A stretch of DNA of 64,000 nucleotides from Thiotrichaceae bacterium (GTDB lineage: Bacteria; Pseudomonadota; Gammaproteobacteria; Beggiatoales; Beggiatoaceae): assembly GCA_011391085.1 (NCBI GenBank), contig JAABRD010000001.1, positions 62,001 through 126,000 of the forward strand, in the 5' to 3' direction. How positions within the stretch are numbered: the first letter of the stretch is position 1; every line of letters starts with the position of its first letter. Both the position numbers and the translations under genes were made by a program. Positions 38,444 to 47,780 of the stretch are shown one piece after another. The notes under the pieces are model-generated. The model made no database searches. It worked only from the letters and a program-made list of their open reading frames with translations, and was not told where the DNA came from.

Positions 38444-40249
38444 TTAGTAGAGGTGGTTTAGGAAGCCTTGAAATTTAGCATCGTGGCGCACGTAATCAAA
38501 GTCGTTGTCATTTCTGGCCATGTCTAGGCATTCTGGATTTAAGAATGTGGCTTGTTGTAATGCCATCAACGCTAAATCTGCGCGGCCTTGTAGGGCCTGG
38601 CAACATGCTTTGTTATAAAACAAAGCAAATTCTGTTGGTTTTAATTCAATGGCTTTGTCAAAACAAGTAATAGCCTCATGGTAATGTCCCGCCTGCATGA
38701 AGTGATAGCCTTGAGTTTGCCAATCGTCATCAGTTTGTGTCAATGCCTCTTCGGTATGTTGAATTTCATTTAATTCAACCAATGCAACCTTGCCCTGGTC
38801 ATAAGACCATTGAGTCACAGGCGTATCCAAGTCTCGTTCTACTTCTGGCGGAGGTATAGAGTGATCAGTTGGCACACGAAACTCTTGAACATCAAACGTG
38901 GGTTCTGCGAACGTCTGAAGGTCTGGAGAGAGGGTTTCTTGCACTTCTGAGTTTTTGACTTCCTGAATTTCCGCTACCCGATTTTGAACGCCTGTCACGG
39001 TACGAACTTGAGTGACCAACGTAGCAAAGCCCTCTTGTAAGACTTGGAAAGATTCCATTTGGTTTTCTAACGAGGTCTCTGCCATATCTAGCTGAGTTTC
39101 CAGAGAAATTTCCATCAAGTCCAAGTTATGTTGCATCTCTTGTTGCATTCCCTGGACTAACTGATTGAGATTGTTTTCAATCAACGGCAAAGCCTGTCCT
39201 GCCTGAGTGCGTAGATGTTGGAAACTTTCCAGGTAAAGTTCCATGTCTGCCATCTGCTGTTGCAGGCCCTGCATGAGTTGCCCAAGTTGACCCATCGTGT
39301 GAGGGATAGATTGCGTATGCGTCGCAATATCTTGTAAAGCGTCTCGAGTTTTCGAGATGCCGTCAAGTGAATAAGCAAACTGATCATTCAGACGAGTGAT
39401 TTGGTCATGGTAATGAGTTTGCCAAGTAATCAACGTGTTGGTGGCGAAAGTCAATTGTTTTAAATCTTCATTAAATTGTTCGTTTCCGGAGTGATTAGAG
39501 TCTCTTAGGGTTTGTATTAACGACGGTAGATTATTCTCTGCTAGTCTAGCAGACCAAGTACGAAATTCCTCGGTGAAGTCTTCAAAGCCTTTGGCAGAAC
39601 GTTTTTGGACGCTATATTCGCCTTCCAGATGGGTGTGCAATTTTTGCATTTGACTGACCAAAGAACTCTCTTCGGCGCCTACGAGGCTACGATTAATATC
39701 TTTTAGTAGGCGCAATTGCTGAACAAAGTCGTTTTTTTGGGATTCTAACACTTTTTGAAGACCTTGTTGGTTTTCATTGGCTTGTTCTGCCATGCTAGAC
39801 AGGATCCCTTTTTGATCAATCTGATGATTGCTGATTTCTTTCAAGACTTGGTAAATCATAGCCGGCGTCACACCACTGATAACCCCTTGTTCTTGGGCCA
39901 TCAGTCGTCTGGTATTATTGATGGTTCTAACCAGGACCGCAGAGAACAGGGTGACGACGCTGATAAGAATGGCTATTCTTAATCCATTCAGTAACACAGG
40001 AAGACTTTGTTGAATGTGATTGACATCAAAGGCACTTAGACCGACAAAAACGCCTAAAATGGCGCCAGTGATGCCTAGCATGGTGAGAACGGTGGGGACC
40101 ATATAGGCAAACCGATTGCCTCGTTGGTAAATGACAAAGACGACTAACACCAGGCAAACAAGGAGAAATAAATCAGCCAAATTGCCAAGATAGGGATTGA
40201 TTTTTTGTAATGCCAATACGATTAAGTTAGTGAAAGAGATTTGTTCCAT
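38444..40249 (-). CDS. ZorA-like MotA/TolQ/ExbB proton-channel protein with long coiled-coil tail and TPRs
   Basis: A 601-residue protein. Three membrane helices (about 20-45, 55-80 and 95-125) include TMLGITGAILGVFVGL and NGLRIAILISVVTLFS, the MotA/TolQ/ExbB signature. A long helical tail (about 150-420) rich in Gln and Leu would project into the cytoplasm, followed by an acidic linker and two TPR repeats near 520-590 (GHYHEAITCFDKAIELKP). ZorA also has MotA-like helices and a long cytoplasmic tail. I start at 40249 because the protein then opens MEQISFTNLIV; the longer frame uses TTG. It should form an ion-driven motor with the ZorB-like protein downstream. No Zorya effector is seen, so defence is inference. 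Confidence 0.75.
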   Translation of the reverse strand: MEQISFTNLIVLALQKINPYLGNLADLFLLVCLVLVVFVIYQRGNRFAYMVPTVLTMLGITGAILGVFVGLSAFDVNHIQQSLPVLLNGLRIAILISVVTLFSAVLVRTINNTRRLMAQEQGVISGVTPAMIYQVLKEISNHQIDQKGILSSMAEQANENQQGLQKVLESQKNDFVQQLRLLKDINRSLVGAEESSLVSQMQKLHTHLEGEYSVQKRSAKGFEDFTEEFRTWSARLAENNLPSLIQTLRDSNHSGNEQFNEDLKQLTFATNTLITWQTHYHDQITRLNDQFAYSLDGISKTRDALQDIATHTQSIPHTMGQLGQLMQGLQQQMADMELYLESFQHLRTQAGQALPLIENNLNQLVQGMQQEMQHNLDLMEISLETQLDMAETSLENQMESFQVLQEGFATLVTQVRTVTGVQNRVAEIQEVKNSEVQETLSPDLQTFAEPTFDVQEFRVPTDHSIPPPEVERDLDTPVTQWSYDQGKVALVELNEIQHTEEALTQTDDDWQTQGYHFMQAGHYHEAITCFDKAIELKPTEFALFYNKACCQALQGRADLALMALQQATFLNPECLDMARNDNDFDYVRHDAKFQGFLNHLY

Positions 40250-40956
40250 GATAAATATTCTCGTTGAAAGTAACAGATAATAAACAGGGTAAAGATTTAA
40301 TAACTTTTTGATAGTTATCAAATCTCACCCATATTCAAAACATGCCATAGGCCAATTATTACAATAAATTTTTGAAAAAGGAAACAGAAATTTCCTTAAT
40401 AAAACCCTTGTGCAATCCATTTGCCATTCTGTGGAAAAAGAGGGTTGTATAATCTTTCAAACGTTTAAACGACGATTCCTGGAAACCTTCTCTATTCTTT
40501 TCAGAAAAGGGTAGTTACTAAGGTTTTAAGTTAGTTGCATTCTCTATTTTTTAGGAGGATAAATGGATAAATTAGATAATTAAATTTTTTGGGTTTAATA
40601 TTTTTTATTTCATCAAGTAGCATTTAAAAGTAACATTTTTGAACTTGAATGAAAGCTGATATAAGTTAAGTGTCCTGTTGATTTTTCTACAATTTTATAT
40701 ATTTGCTGACAGACATTTAAAAAAATTAAAAGTGTAAATTATCGTATTTAGAACTTATGTAATAACGCCAACGAAACTGAGTTTCTTGAAGAAACTTAAT
40801 TTCTTTGAGAATGTGGTAGCTATAAACACTAAATTTCTTTAAAACAACCTTTGGTGTTCAACACTATTCCATCTGTAGTCATTGGAGTCCCAAAACACGT
40901 TTTGGGACTCCACCACATTTTCATTTTAAAATTGCATTTAATAATTCCGAAAAATT
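40250..40956. other. AT-rich divergent intergenic region
   Basis: About 700 bp between the divergent ZorA-like and TAXI genes, very AT-rich from 40500 to 40760. No reading frame of note. A family G variant, TGGAGTCCCAAAACACG with its complement, lies at 40883-40914, and a GAAACTGAGTTTCTTGAAG palindrome near 40768-40790. Promoters for both neighbours presumably lie here, but I cannot point to one. Confidence 0.5.
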
Positions 40957-42072
40957 ATGCAAAATGATTTTCAATGTCATCTAACAACTTCAATGCAAAA
41001 TAAGTTGAGTCTAAAGTCTGTTATCAATCGTTCCCCACTAGAAAGACGTACCTTTCTAAAATATTTATTGGCCATCGCAACGAATGTTGCCATCCCTTCG
41101 CTATCTCTCAAAGCTGCTGAAAAGCCTTATTCTTATATATTGGCTACGGCCACCACCGGGGGGACTTATTATCCTGTGGGAGTAGCAGTTGCGACGTTGA
41201 CTAAAGTAAAACTGGCATTTACGCAACAGATTGAATTGTCAGCCTTAAATACCGCTGGTTCAGGTGAAAATTTGAAATTATTAGGAGAAAATCAGGCCCA
41301 ATTTGCTTTTTTACAAGAATTATATGGTAGATGGGCATGGAATGGGGAAGGAAATATGCAAGGAAATCCACAAAATTATTTACGTTCTATCACGCGGTTA
41401 TGGCCCAATGTCGAACACTTTGTCATTGCCAGTGACCTTGTGAGAACGGGGACGGTGGCGGATTTAATGGAATTGAACGGGGCCAAATTTTCGTTGGGCA
41501 AACATCATTCTGGCACACAAGGGTCTGGGCGGCATATCTTGTCAGCGTTGGGGATAACGGTGGACAAAACTTTTGATTTGGTGTACTTGGGCTATGCCCA
41601 GGCAGCCGATGCGCTGGAAAATGCGACAATTAAAGGTTTCAATTTGCCAGGCGGTTCCCCTGTCAGTGCAGTTTCTCGTGCTTTTGAGACGTTAGGCGGG
41701 GAAATGACGATGTTAGAATTTACGAATGCCCAATTGAAACAAGTCAATCGTCTTTATCCACTGTGGTTTTCTTATTTGATTCCTGCTAACACGTATGCGG
41801 GTCAAAAAAAGGCCATTCGTACTTTGGCCCAATCTAATTTGTTAGTGGTACGTGAAGATGTCAAAGAAGAAGTAGTTTATTGGGTTACAAAGACGATTTA
41901 CGAAAATTTGCCGTTTTTTAATAGTATTCATCCTGCAACTCAAGATTTATCGCCACATAAGGCTATTCACAATTTACCAATTCCATTACATCCTGGGGCG
42001 AGGCGTTATTACCAAGAAATGGGGTTGACTCTGCCCCCCAAAACCAGTTTTTCTAAATCTAACAAAGTTTAA
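40957..42072 (+). CDS. TAXI-family TRAP transporter solute-binding protein
   Basis: A 371-residue exported binding protein. The N-terminus carries a Tat-type motif, SPLERRTFLK (about residues 26-35), followed by a hydrophobic stretch ending SLKAAEKP. The mature part opens ILATATTGGTYYPVGVAVATL, the TAXI-family signature, and continues with NTAGSGENLKLLGENQAQFAFLQ and FSLGKHHSGTQGSG, then DLVYLGYAQAADALENATIKGF. Such proteins capture glutamate or other organic acids for TRAP transporters. No TRAP permease gene is adjacent, so it may serve a distant transporter. Two Met starts are possible (40957 and 40993); neither has a clear Shine-Dalgarno sequence. Confidence 0.85.
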   Translation: MQNDFQCHLTTSMQNKLSLKSVINRSPLERRTFLKYLLAIATNVAIPSLSLKAAEKPYSYILATATTGGTYYPVGVAVATLTKVKLAFTQQIELSALNTAGSGENLKLLGENQAQFAFLQELYGRWAWNGEGNMQGNPQNYLRSITRLWPNVEHFVIASDLVRTGTVADLMELNGAKFSLGKHHSGTQGSGRHILSALGITVDKTFDLVYLGYAQAADALENATIKGFNLPGGSPVSAVSRAFETLGGEMTMLEFTNAQLKQVNRLYPLWFSYLIPANTYAGQKKAIRTLAQSNLLVVREDVKEEVVYWVTKTIYENLPFFNSIHPATQDLSPHKAIHNLPIPLHPGARRYYQEMGLTLPPKTSFSKSNKV

Positions 42073-42267
42073 TAAAAACAGCTATTTTAATTCTATTTTA
42101 ACGGCTAAAATATTCTTTTTTAAAGATTTTTTAATTGCTGGTTAACTGCTTTTATTTGCATTTTGAGTTTCATTTTTCGAAGCAAAATTCAATTCAAAAT
42201 GCCTGTTATGGCCAGGTAATGGATGTTTTGCCCGTCAAAGCCAGGCAGAAAGATATTCAGAAATATT

Positions 42268-42513
42268 GCTATACTGCATAGCTTCACAATCTGAACTTGA
42301 CAGGGATATAGTCATATTCTCATAAATTTGTACATAATTCTCTGGAGCGCAATAAGAATTATTGCGCCCCGTGCGCCCACTATGCGAAGCGCAATAATTC
42401 TGATTGCGCTCCAGAGGAAATCGTACAAGTTTGAAGGAATATTACTATAACATCCCTCGAAGGGGTGTTATCCCTTGCCGCGAACGAAACTCAAATTGTC
42501 AAGCTATGCAGTA
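42268..42513. repeat. Family I palindrome holding a family A element
   Basis: The outer ends TATACTGCATAGCTTCACA and TTGTCAAGCTATGCAGTATA are complementary. Inside lies a complete family A element (42307-42449) with an ATTATTGCGC hairpin. The left arm TAGCTTCACAATCTGAAC recurs at the end of the window (63972). Families G and F fragments lie at 42520-42700; the gap 42073-42788 has no gene. Confidence 0.75.
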
Positions 42514-42722
42514 TAGGTATTTTTCGCGTCCAAAGTGTAGCTTTGTGCGTGACAGAAGTTCAGGAGTCCAGGAGTCCAAAGCGTAGCTTTGTGAGTGACT
42601 TAGGATAGAGATTCAGAAATTCAGGAGTCTAAAGCGTAGCTTTGTGAGTGACTTAGAATGGAGGTTCTTCCCCCCGTGTAGGGGGAAGAGAGGGTGGGGA
42701 ATGACTCTACCAAATCTTGTCA

Positions 42723-42753
42723 GCTTTCCTAAACCTTCAAGGTTTAGAAAAGC
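42723..42753 (-). terminator. Hairpin terminator candidate after the OmpA-type gene
   Basis: GCTTTCCTAAACCTT and AAGGTTTAGAAAAGC pair almost fully. On the minus strand it lies 36 nt after the stop codon of the OmpA-type gene. Confidence 0.5.
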
Positions 42754-42788
42754 TAATCACTGTTGGGATTCGGTAGTCACTAATATTG

Positions 42789-44024
42789 TTATTGTACGGC
42801 CCTTAGGGTCGCTACGACACGCCGATTCTTTTGGCGACCTGCTTCGGTTTTGTTATCCGCAATCGGACGTTCTTCGCCATAGCCCATCGCCCGCAGACGT
42901 GCAGGGTCCACTCCAAATCTGGACACTAACACTTCTCGCACTGCATCCGCACGACGTTGCGACAATCTCTTGTTATGGGTATTGCTACCTTTGCTATCCG
43001 AGTGTCCCTCAATTTCTGCGGAGGTACGTGGATAAGTGCGCATGAAGTCCGCTACCCTTTGAATCGTATCAAAGTATTCAGGTTTCACCACGGCCTTATT
43101 GGTGTCAAATAAGACCTCCAAGCTAATCTCGACAGCTTCTCCAGAACCCTTCGGCAAACCCAGTGGACAACCTTCGGCATCTACAGCCTCGCCAGGAGGC
43201 GTACCAGGACATTTGTCATTGGGGTCGGTTACACCATCTCCATCGGAATCAGGGCAACCGTTTCTGTCGATTGGCGTTCCTTCAGGCGTCCCTGGACATT
43301 GATCGAGGTCATCGGTCACCCCGTCCTTGTCTTCATCGCCAGGTCCTGTCTGCGTTGGAGTTTCCACAGGCACAGGCGCAGGTCCTGCGGCTTTGCCAAA
43401 GATGTAACCCACGCCTAAACTGGCGCTGTAATCGGTGTCTTCATTGTCCCAGCTATGCAGGGCCCGCACATCACCACGGAGAAAGAGACCACCTGAGAGG
43501 GTCTTCTTAATTCCCAGGGCCACGTCCATCATGTCATCTTTCTCGCCCATGAGAGGGTCTGAATCCAACTTCGTGTAACCCACTGCAACATAAGGAGATA
43601 GGGAACCCAATCCCAGATTGAAGATACCGTTGACGCGGTACATATCGGCAGATACATCGGCCCCAGAGGGATAATATTTGCCACTATCATCAATGGCATA
43701 ATCACCTTTGATGTTACCAATGTCCTTATTCCAACCCAACGGCTTTCCTTTCTCTATGAGTTGATCCGTCTTAGGAGTCACCTCCGATTCTATCCTAAAA
43801 TAACCCGCCTCAATGGCAAAGTGTTTATTCAACTGCAAGCCCAGGCTGAGTCCATAAAGAGGGGCATCGTCCGTCTGGTTATCACTATCACTGTCAAACA
43901 TGTAATAACCTACCGACGGGGCAACATAAAACCCCTGTTCAATTTCTTGTGCAGCGACGCTACCAGTGCCTGCCAGTAGCATCACGCCCAACGTGATGGG
44001 ATAAAGTTTGTTTTTCTTTATCAT
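42789..44024 (-). CDS. OmpA-family outer-membrane protein with TSP3 calcium-type linker
   Basis: A 411-residue outer-membrane protein. The signal peptide (1-25) ends SVAA-QE. Residues about 26-215 form an 8-strand beta barrel (aromatic strands such as FYVAPSVGYYMFDSDSD, ending LGVGYIF). The linker (about 230-290) has TSP type-3 repeats, DKDGVTDDLDQCPGTPEG and SDGDGVTDPNDKCPGTPP, which usually bind calcium. The C-terminal OmpA domain (about 295-411) carries the peptidoglycan-binding NKRLSQRRADAVREVL region and the tail NRRVVATLRAVQ. It anchors the outer membrane to the wall, perhaps with porin activity. It is a single gene, with a hairpin after the stop. Confidence 0.93.
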   Translation of the reverse strand: MIKKNKLYPITLGVMLLAGTGSVAAQEIEQGFYVAPSVGYYMFDSDSDNQTDDAPLYGLSLGLQLNKHFAIEAGYFRIESEVTPKTDQLIEKGKPLGWNKDIGNIKGDYAIDDSGKYYPSGADVSADMYRVNGIFNLGLGSLSPYVAVGYTKLDSDPLMGEKDDMMDVALGIKKTLSGGLFLRGDVRALHSWDNEDTDYSASLGVGYIFGKAAGPAPVPVETPTQTGPGDEDKDGVTDDLDQCPGTPEGTPIDRNGCPDSDGDGVTDPNDKCPGTPPGEAVDAEGCPLGLPKGSGEAVEISLEVLFDTNKAVVKPEYFDTIQRVADFMRTYPRTSAEIEGHSDSKGSNTHNKRLSQRRADAVREVLVSRFGVDPARLRAMGYGEERPIADNKTEAGRQKNRRVVATLRAVQ

Positions 44025-44293
44025 TTTGAGTTTCCTTTAGAGTTGTGAATGAATATGAATAACCAGTGCTTTATAATACATAAACCTGTCCACGTCAAGA
44101 CTCCATGACTAGACGGATTTAAAAAACTCCTTTACATGAATAACTTATGATAATATCATTTAATATTTACGTGAAATCAGTGCATCCTTAAAGACACGGT
44201 ATTCAGATTTACTTTATCACAGTGTATATGGTCATGCACTGACTACCCTATTCTAGGGATAAACAAGCCAATTTTCAAATCTATCCTCTATCA

Positions 44294-45232
44294 TCATACC
44301 ATTTTCCAGGAATTTTCATCGCGCACCACCTCATATTTAGCCCAGTTTGTCAAATCCTCTCTGGAACAATCCCCTAAATTTCTCCGCCCTTGGCCCGCCA
44401 CCACTTGATAAGCTACCCTATCTTTTGAGTGCCCTTCTGTACTAGCCAATATATCCACTACCCGACGTATTGACCATGACTCCCCATACTCTCCATTGCT
44501 ATAATAATATCCGATTTGCACTTGAAGAGGGGCCATTTGTCCACAGTGCGAATGTTGCACCGCCAGCGCATAAATCTGAGTCAAATCCTCCTCTGTCACA
44601 TCAATAAAGGAATCTAATTGTCGCAGGGCATATTCCAAATCGTTATGAGATAATGCCACGCTTTCTTCCACCGTCGGCGCCTCTTTAGGCACTTTTGGCT
44701 TTAAACTGGCAGGATAACGTCGCCAGGGAAACAGATAATTCACCACAATGGCGGCAACCAACAAGACCATGGCATTCAATAACACTGGCGTGATCACATA
44801 TTGATAACCCAAATTTTGAATACTCGTCCCCCCAATCACTGCGGTCAACCCAGTGGCCGCTGCTGGTGGATGAATACAACGTAAATATTGCATCGCGCCA
44901 ATTGCCAAACCTACCGTCAACGGTGCCGCAAGAAACCAGTGAGGCACCCACTTTGCGCAAGTCACCCCAATTATCGCTGACACCAAATGCCCCATCACCA
45001 ATGACCACGGTTGTGACAAGGCCCCATGTGGTACGGCAAACAATAACACCGCCGATGCCCCCATCGAGGCGACTATCAAAGGAATCTCTTGCGTTCCTAA
45101 GAAATAATGACTGGTCCATAAGACTAAACCAATCCCCAGAAAACCGCCCACGACTGAAATCAGCCGTTCCATCAGACTGACGATATGAAACTCGATTCCT
45201 AAGAAATTGATGATTTTGTTGAAAGTTAACAT
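44294..45232 (-). CDS. HPP-family integral membrane protein with C-terminal extension
   Basis: A 312-residue protein. The first 175 residues hold about four to five membrane helices and the name-giving motif in QYLRCIHPPAAATGLTAVIGG. HPP proteins are found in bacteria, cyanobacteria and plants; a plastid/cyanobacterial member has been linked to nitrite transport, which would suit a nitrogen-active organism but is not shown here. Residues about 185-312 are a soluble extension (YALRQLDSFIDVTEEDLTQIYALAV) that I do not recognise; many HPP proteins carry CBS domains here instead. The gene is monocistronic, convergent with none. Confidence 0.82.
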   Translation of the reverse strand: MLTFNKIINFLGIEFHIVSLMERLISVVGGFLGIGLVLWTSHYFLGTQEIPLIVASMGASAVLLFAVPHGALSQPWSLVMGHLVSAIIGVTCAKWVPHWFLAAPLTVGLAIGAMQYLRCIHPPAAATGLTAVIGGTSIQNLGYQYVITPVLLNAMVLLVAAIVVNYLFPWRRYPASLKPKVPKEAPTVEESVALSHNDLEYALRQLDSFIDVTEEDLTQIYALAVQHSHCGQMAPLQVQIGYYYSNGEYGESWSIRRVVDILASTEGHSKDRVAYQVVAGQGRRNLGDCSREDLTNWAKYEVVRDENSWKMV

Positions 45233-45410
45233 GATTGAAATTCACCGATTTGATATTTTATATTCTCCATATTCACCATGAATCGAAAGCGTAACTTTGG
45301 ATTCCTGGTTTTCTGAACATCTAAAATAACGTAAACTCTTTCAACTACCTTGAGATAAATCAAATCAATGACAAAGCGACGTTTTGGGTTACTGAATGGT
45401 CTGACTCCTC

Positions 45411-45850
45411 TCAACTTTTAAACGCTTCCGCATACCGTTGCAACCATCTTTCAAACAATGGCACCCGCATGTTCCAAACGCCCGCTTGCTGAATGATGTA
45501 ACCATGTTCCGCTAGTCGTAACAACTGATATTGGTCCGTCGGTGTTTGGCCCGCCAGAATTTGTTTGACGGTGATTTTACACTGCGGGTCTTCACAAAAT
45601 TCGTTCCAAAAGATTCTCATGGCCAGATTTTCACGGTCCAGCGTAATGTTGATAGCCGTTTCTAAATCTTGCGAGGTCATTTGCCGACGTAAGTCTTTAT
45701 TGGCAATGTCAACCATTTCTTTGCAGAGTTTTTGGAGTAACGCGGGATGACCTTGGGTTAGTTCAAACATCTGTTCAGGAATGTCGGGCGGATAAATCAG
45801 TTGTACTGGTTCCGTGATGAGGCGCAATGCTTCTCGATGAACAGTTTCAA
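45411..45850 (-). pseudogene. C-terminal remnant of an AAA/STAND-type ATPase
   Basis: The readable part, LITEPVQLIYPPDIPEQMFELTQGHPALLQKLCKEMVDIANKDL, matches the small helical lid segment that follows the P-loop domain in prokaryotic STAND/AAA ATPases (pattern LTxGHPxLLQxLC), and the end FERWLQRYAEAF is the usual winged-helix tail. The Walker A and B regions are missing. The upstream sequence is replaced by the 3' end of the HNH nuclease gene, which overlaps it. It is best read as a truncated gene. Confidence 0.65.
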
Positions 45851-46753
45851 TTCTGCAATCGAATAAGGAGGCTTCTTCCGATGCAACATAGCATGACAAT
45901 TTGGACACACAGGACGCAAATCAGTTATGGGCTCAAGTTCATATTGTATTTTGAGGTCTGAGAGTGGTTTTAAATGATGAACATGAATGAATCCGTTACC
46001 GATTTCACCATATTTTTCTTCAAAATTGAAACCACAAACGGCACAATTCAAACCATAAGTGGTTATACATTTTTGACGCGCTTTAGGGTCACGTTCATAC
46101 GCATTGACGGTGATTTGTTTGAGAGTACCTTCATAAAATGTTTCTGTACTTTCACTTTGAATGTCTTCAGGAAAATGATTATCAACTTCTGCAACTGCCG
46201 TATTTTCTTGTGTAATGACCCCATACACGGGTTCTGGAACAGCTTGATTCAACTCGCTTCTAAAATAATTCAATATCTCCGTAGAATGATGTGGTTGACT
46301 TTGTTTACTTAAATGTTGGTATTTATTGGCCGCTTTTTTGATGGCTTCAAAATGCAAATGCTTGATTTGTTGCCAACCACTTAGGTCTGATGATAAGTAA
46401 TAACCATTCACCGAATCGATTGGTTTATAAACCGGAAATCTTCCCGTTTCCCATTTCCAAAAATCCACTTTGTTTAAATCAATGGAAGATGAATCTACAA
46501 GAGTTTTATCCAACGCCAGCCAGAGGCATTCTTTCTCAAAATGAATGATAACCAAATTGCCTACTAACAATCGTATTCCATTGTTTTTGTATCGAACTCC
46601 CCATTTACTGTTACCAAATGAGTTTGCATGATGAATCGCTTCCACAAAAATAACCAGATAGTACCGGCGTTTTTCGGGGTTTGAAATCAATGATTGAAGT
46701 ATCTTTTCAACTCGCAATTGCTGAAATCCTGACGGTTGTGATTTATTGAACAA
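45797..46753 (-). CDS. HNH endonuclease, McrA-like
   Basis: A 318-residue protein with a C-terminal HNH nuclease domain: YERDPKARQKCITTYGLNC, CAVCGFNFEEKYGEIG, HVHHLKPLSDL and DLRPVCPNCHAMLHRKKPP, which include the zinc Cys pairs CXXC and the catalytic HH and H residues. The N-terminal 200 residues form a domain without clear assignment that may read DNA modification, as in the ScoMcrA-like enzymes. The start codon seems to be TTG at 46753. The 3' end overlaps a broken ATPase gene, which suggests that the nuclease gene was inserted there. A host-defence role against modified foreign DNA is inference. Confidence 0.8.
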   Translation of the reverse strand: MFNKSQPSGFQQLRVEKILQSLISNPEKRRYYLVIFVEAIHHANSFGNSKWGVRYKNNGIRLLVGNLVIIHFEKECLWLALDKTLVDSSSIDLNKVDFWKWETGRFPVYKPIDSVNGYYLSSDLSGWQQIKHLHFEAIKKAANKYQHLSKQSQPHHSTEILNYFRSELNQAVPEPVYGVITQENTAVAEVDNHFPEDIQSESTETFYEGTLKQITVNAYERDPKARQKCITTYGLNCAVCGFNFEEKYGEIGNGFIHVHHLKPLSDLKIQYELEPITDLRPVCPNCHAMLHRKKPPYSIAELKLFIEKHCASSRNQYN

Positions 46754-46880
46754 TGGTTAAAGTATTTATATCTGGTTTATGTTTGGATGTCAAGAAATGT
46801 TACAACTCCAAACCATTTTTCGGCACCGTTGGTCTTTGGAAGGGATTAGGTGCTTGTGTCATAAATTTCTCCTTTTAAGT

Positions 46881-47010
46881 GTCTGAATCAGAATTGACAG
46901 AATTTTAGAATTTACAGAATGGTTGTGAATTTTCTTATGGTGGTCTGAATCGGAATTTTCAGAATGATTTATTCTGTTCATTCTAAAATTCTGCAAATTC
47001 TGATTCAGAC
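46881..47010. mobile_element. Family C MITE, 130 bp, upstream copy
   Basis: Perfect 15-bp terminal inverted repeats, GTCTGAATCAGAATT and AATTCTGATTCAGAC. It is 96% identical to 47781-47910, in the same orientation. It lies just downstream of the toxin gene. Confidence 0.9.
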
Positions 47011-47061
47011 TTTTAAACAGTTAAGTAAGCTACAAACAAATTTTACACCTACCTTACTTGA

Positions 47062-47520
47062 TTAATCAAATTCCTGTGCCAACCTCAAGACTTCCTGCAC
47101 GATAGCTGGAGACATCCTAAAGTTAACCGCCTTCAATTTCATTAAGGTCTCCGCTATCGAAGGAATAATCCCTTGTTGCTTGGCCTTCAGGAGAACGCCT
47201 AATAAGCCCGTGAACTTCAAGTTTAACTGAGTGGCAACTTTGCGGGCTTTGAGGTCATCCAATATCATTAAGCTATTCTCCATTTCTAACGCCAGTGCAA
47301 TGGTACTAGCCTCCCCTAAGTCAACTAAAGTGTTCAACATCTTGAGATAGTTTTGATTGGTCACCGACTGTATTTCAAACCAGGATTCTACCTCTTTACC
47401 AAACTCGTGATAAACCTCTTCGGTAATATGAATCTTGCCATAAAGTGCCTTTAAAATAAAGGTCATGTGAATATTATCTAGGACAATCAAACCACTAGAA
47501 TCAGAAATAACGTTAGGCAT
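47062..47520 (-). CDS. DUF3368 PIN-like toxin candidate
   Basis: A 152-residue protein with a PIN-type fold of the DUF3368 group: MPNVISDSSGLIVLDN at the start, DLGEASTIALALE with an acidic pair and LMILDDLKARKVA. PIN domains are metal-dependent ribonucleases; as toxins they cut tRNA or mRNA. The partner UPF0175 gene ends 8 nt inside its start, so the two are translationally coupled. The module sits exactly between two direct copies of a 130-bp MITE, suggesting that it could travel as a composite unit. Confidence 0.82.
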   Translation of the reverse strand: MPNVISDSSGLIVLDNIHMTFILKALYGKIHITEEVYHEFGKEVESWFEIQSVTNQNYLKMLNTLVDLGEASTIALALEMENSLMILDDLKARKVATQLNLKFTGLLGVLLKAKQQGIIPSIAETLMKLKAVNFRMSPAIVQEVLRLAQEFD

Positions 47521-47740
47521 TGCGAAAGTCCTGTTCTATTTCGCCAGGGGCATAGTTGAAGAGAGAGACTCCATAGTCACCCAGGAGTTCCACAAAAGTA
47601 CGTTTAGACACACCCGCCAAGTCAGCGGCTTGCCCCAGGGACAGTTTGCCCGTTTCATAGAGTCTGGTGGCTAAGATGAAGGCCATCTCTCTGGTGCCTA
47701 AGGGCACAAAGTCAGGGATGTGGAGTTGTAACATGGGCAT
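47513..47740 (-). CDS. UPF0175 antitoxin candidate
   Basis: A 75-residue helix-turn-helix protein: ATRLYETGKLSLGQAADLAGVSKRTFVELLGDYGV matches the UPF0175 family, usual partners of DUF3368 PIN toxins. It overlaps the toxin start by 8 nt and would bind both the toxin and the operon's promoter. An alternative start two codons later (MLQLHIPDF) is possible. The operon promoter would lie in the MITE-containing region 47741-47780. Confidence 0.85.
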   Translation of the reverse strand: MPMLQLHIPDFVPLGTREMAFILATRLYETGKLSLGQAADLAGVSKRTFVELLGDYGVSLFNYAPGEIEQDFRNA

Positions 47741-47780
47741 AATGATTGCGCCTATGGTGGTTAGTTATAATGGTGCTGTG

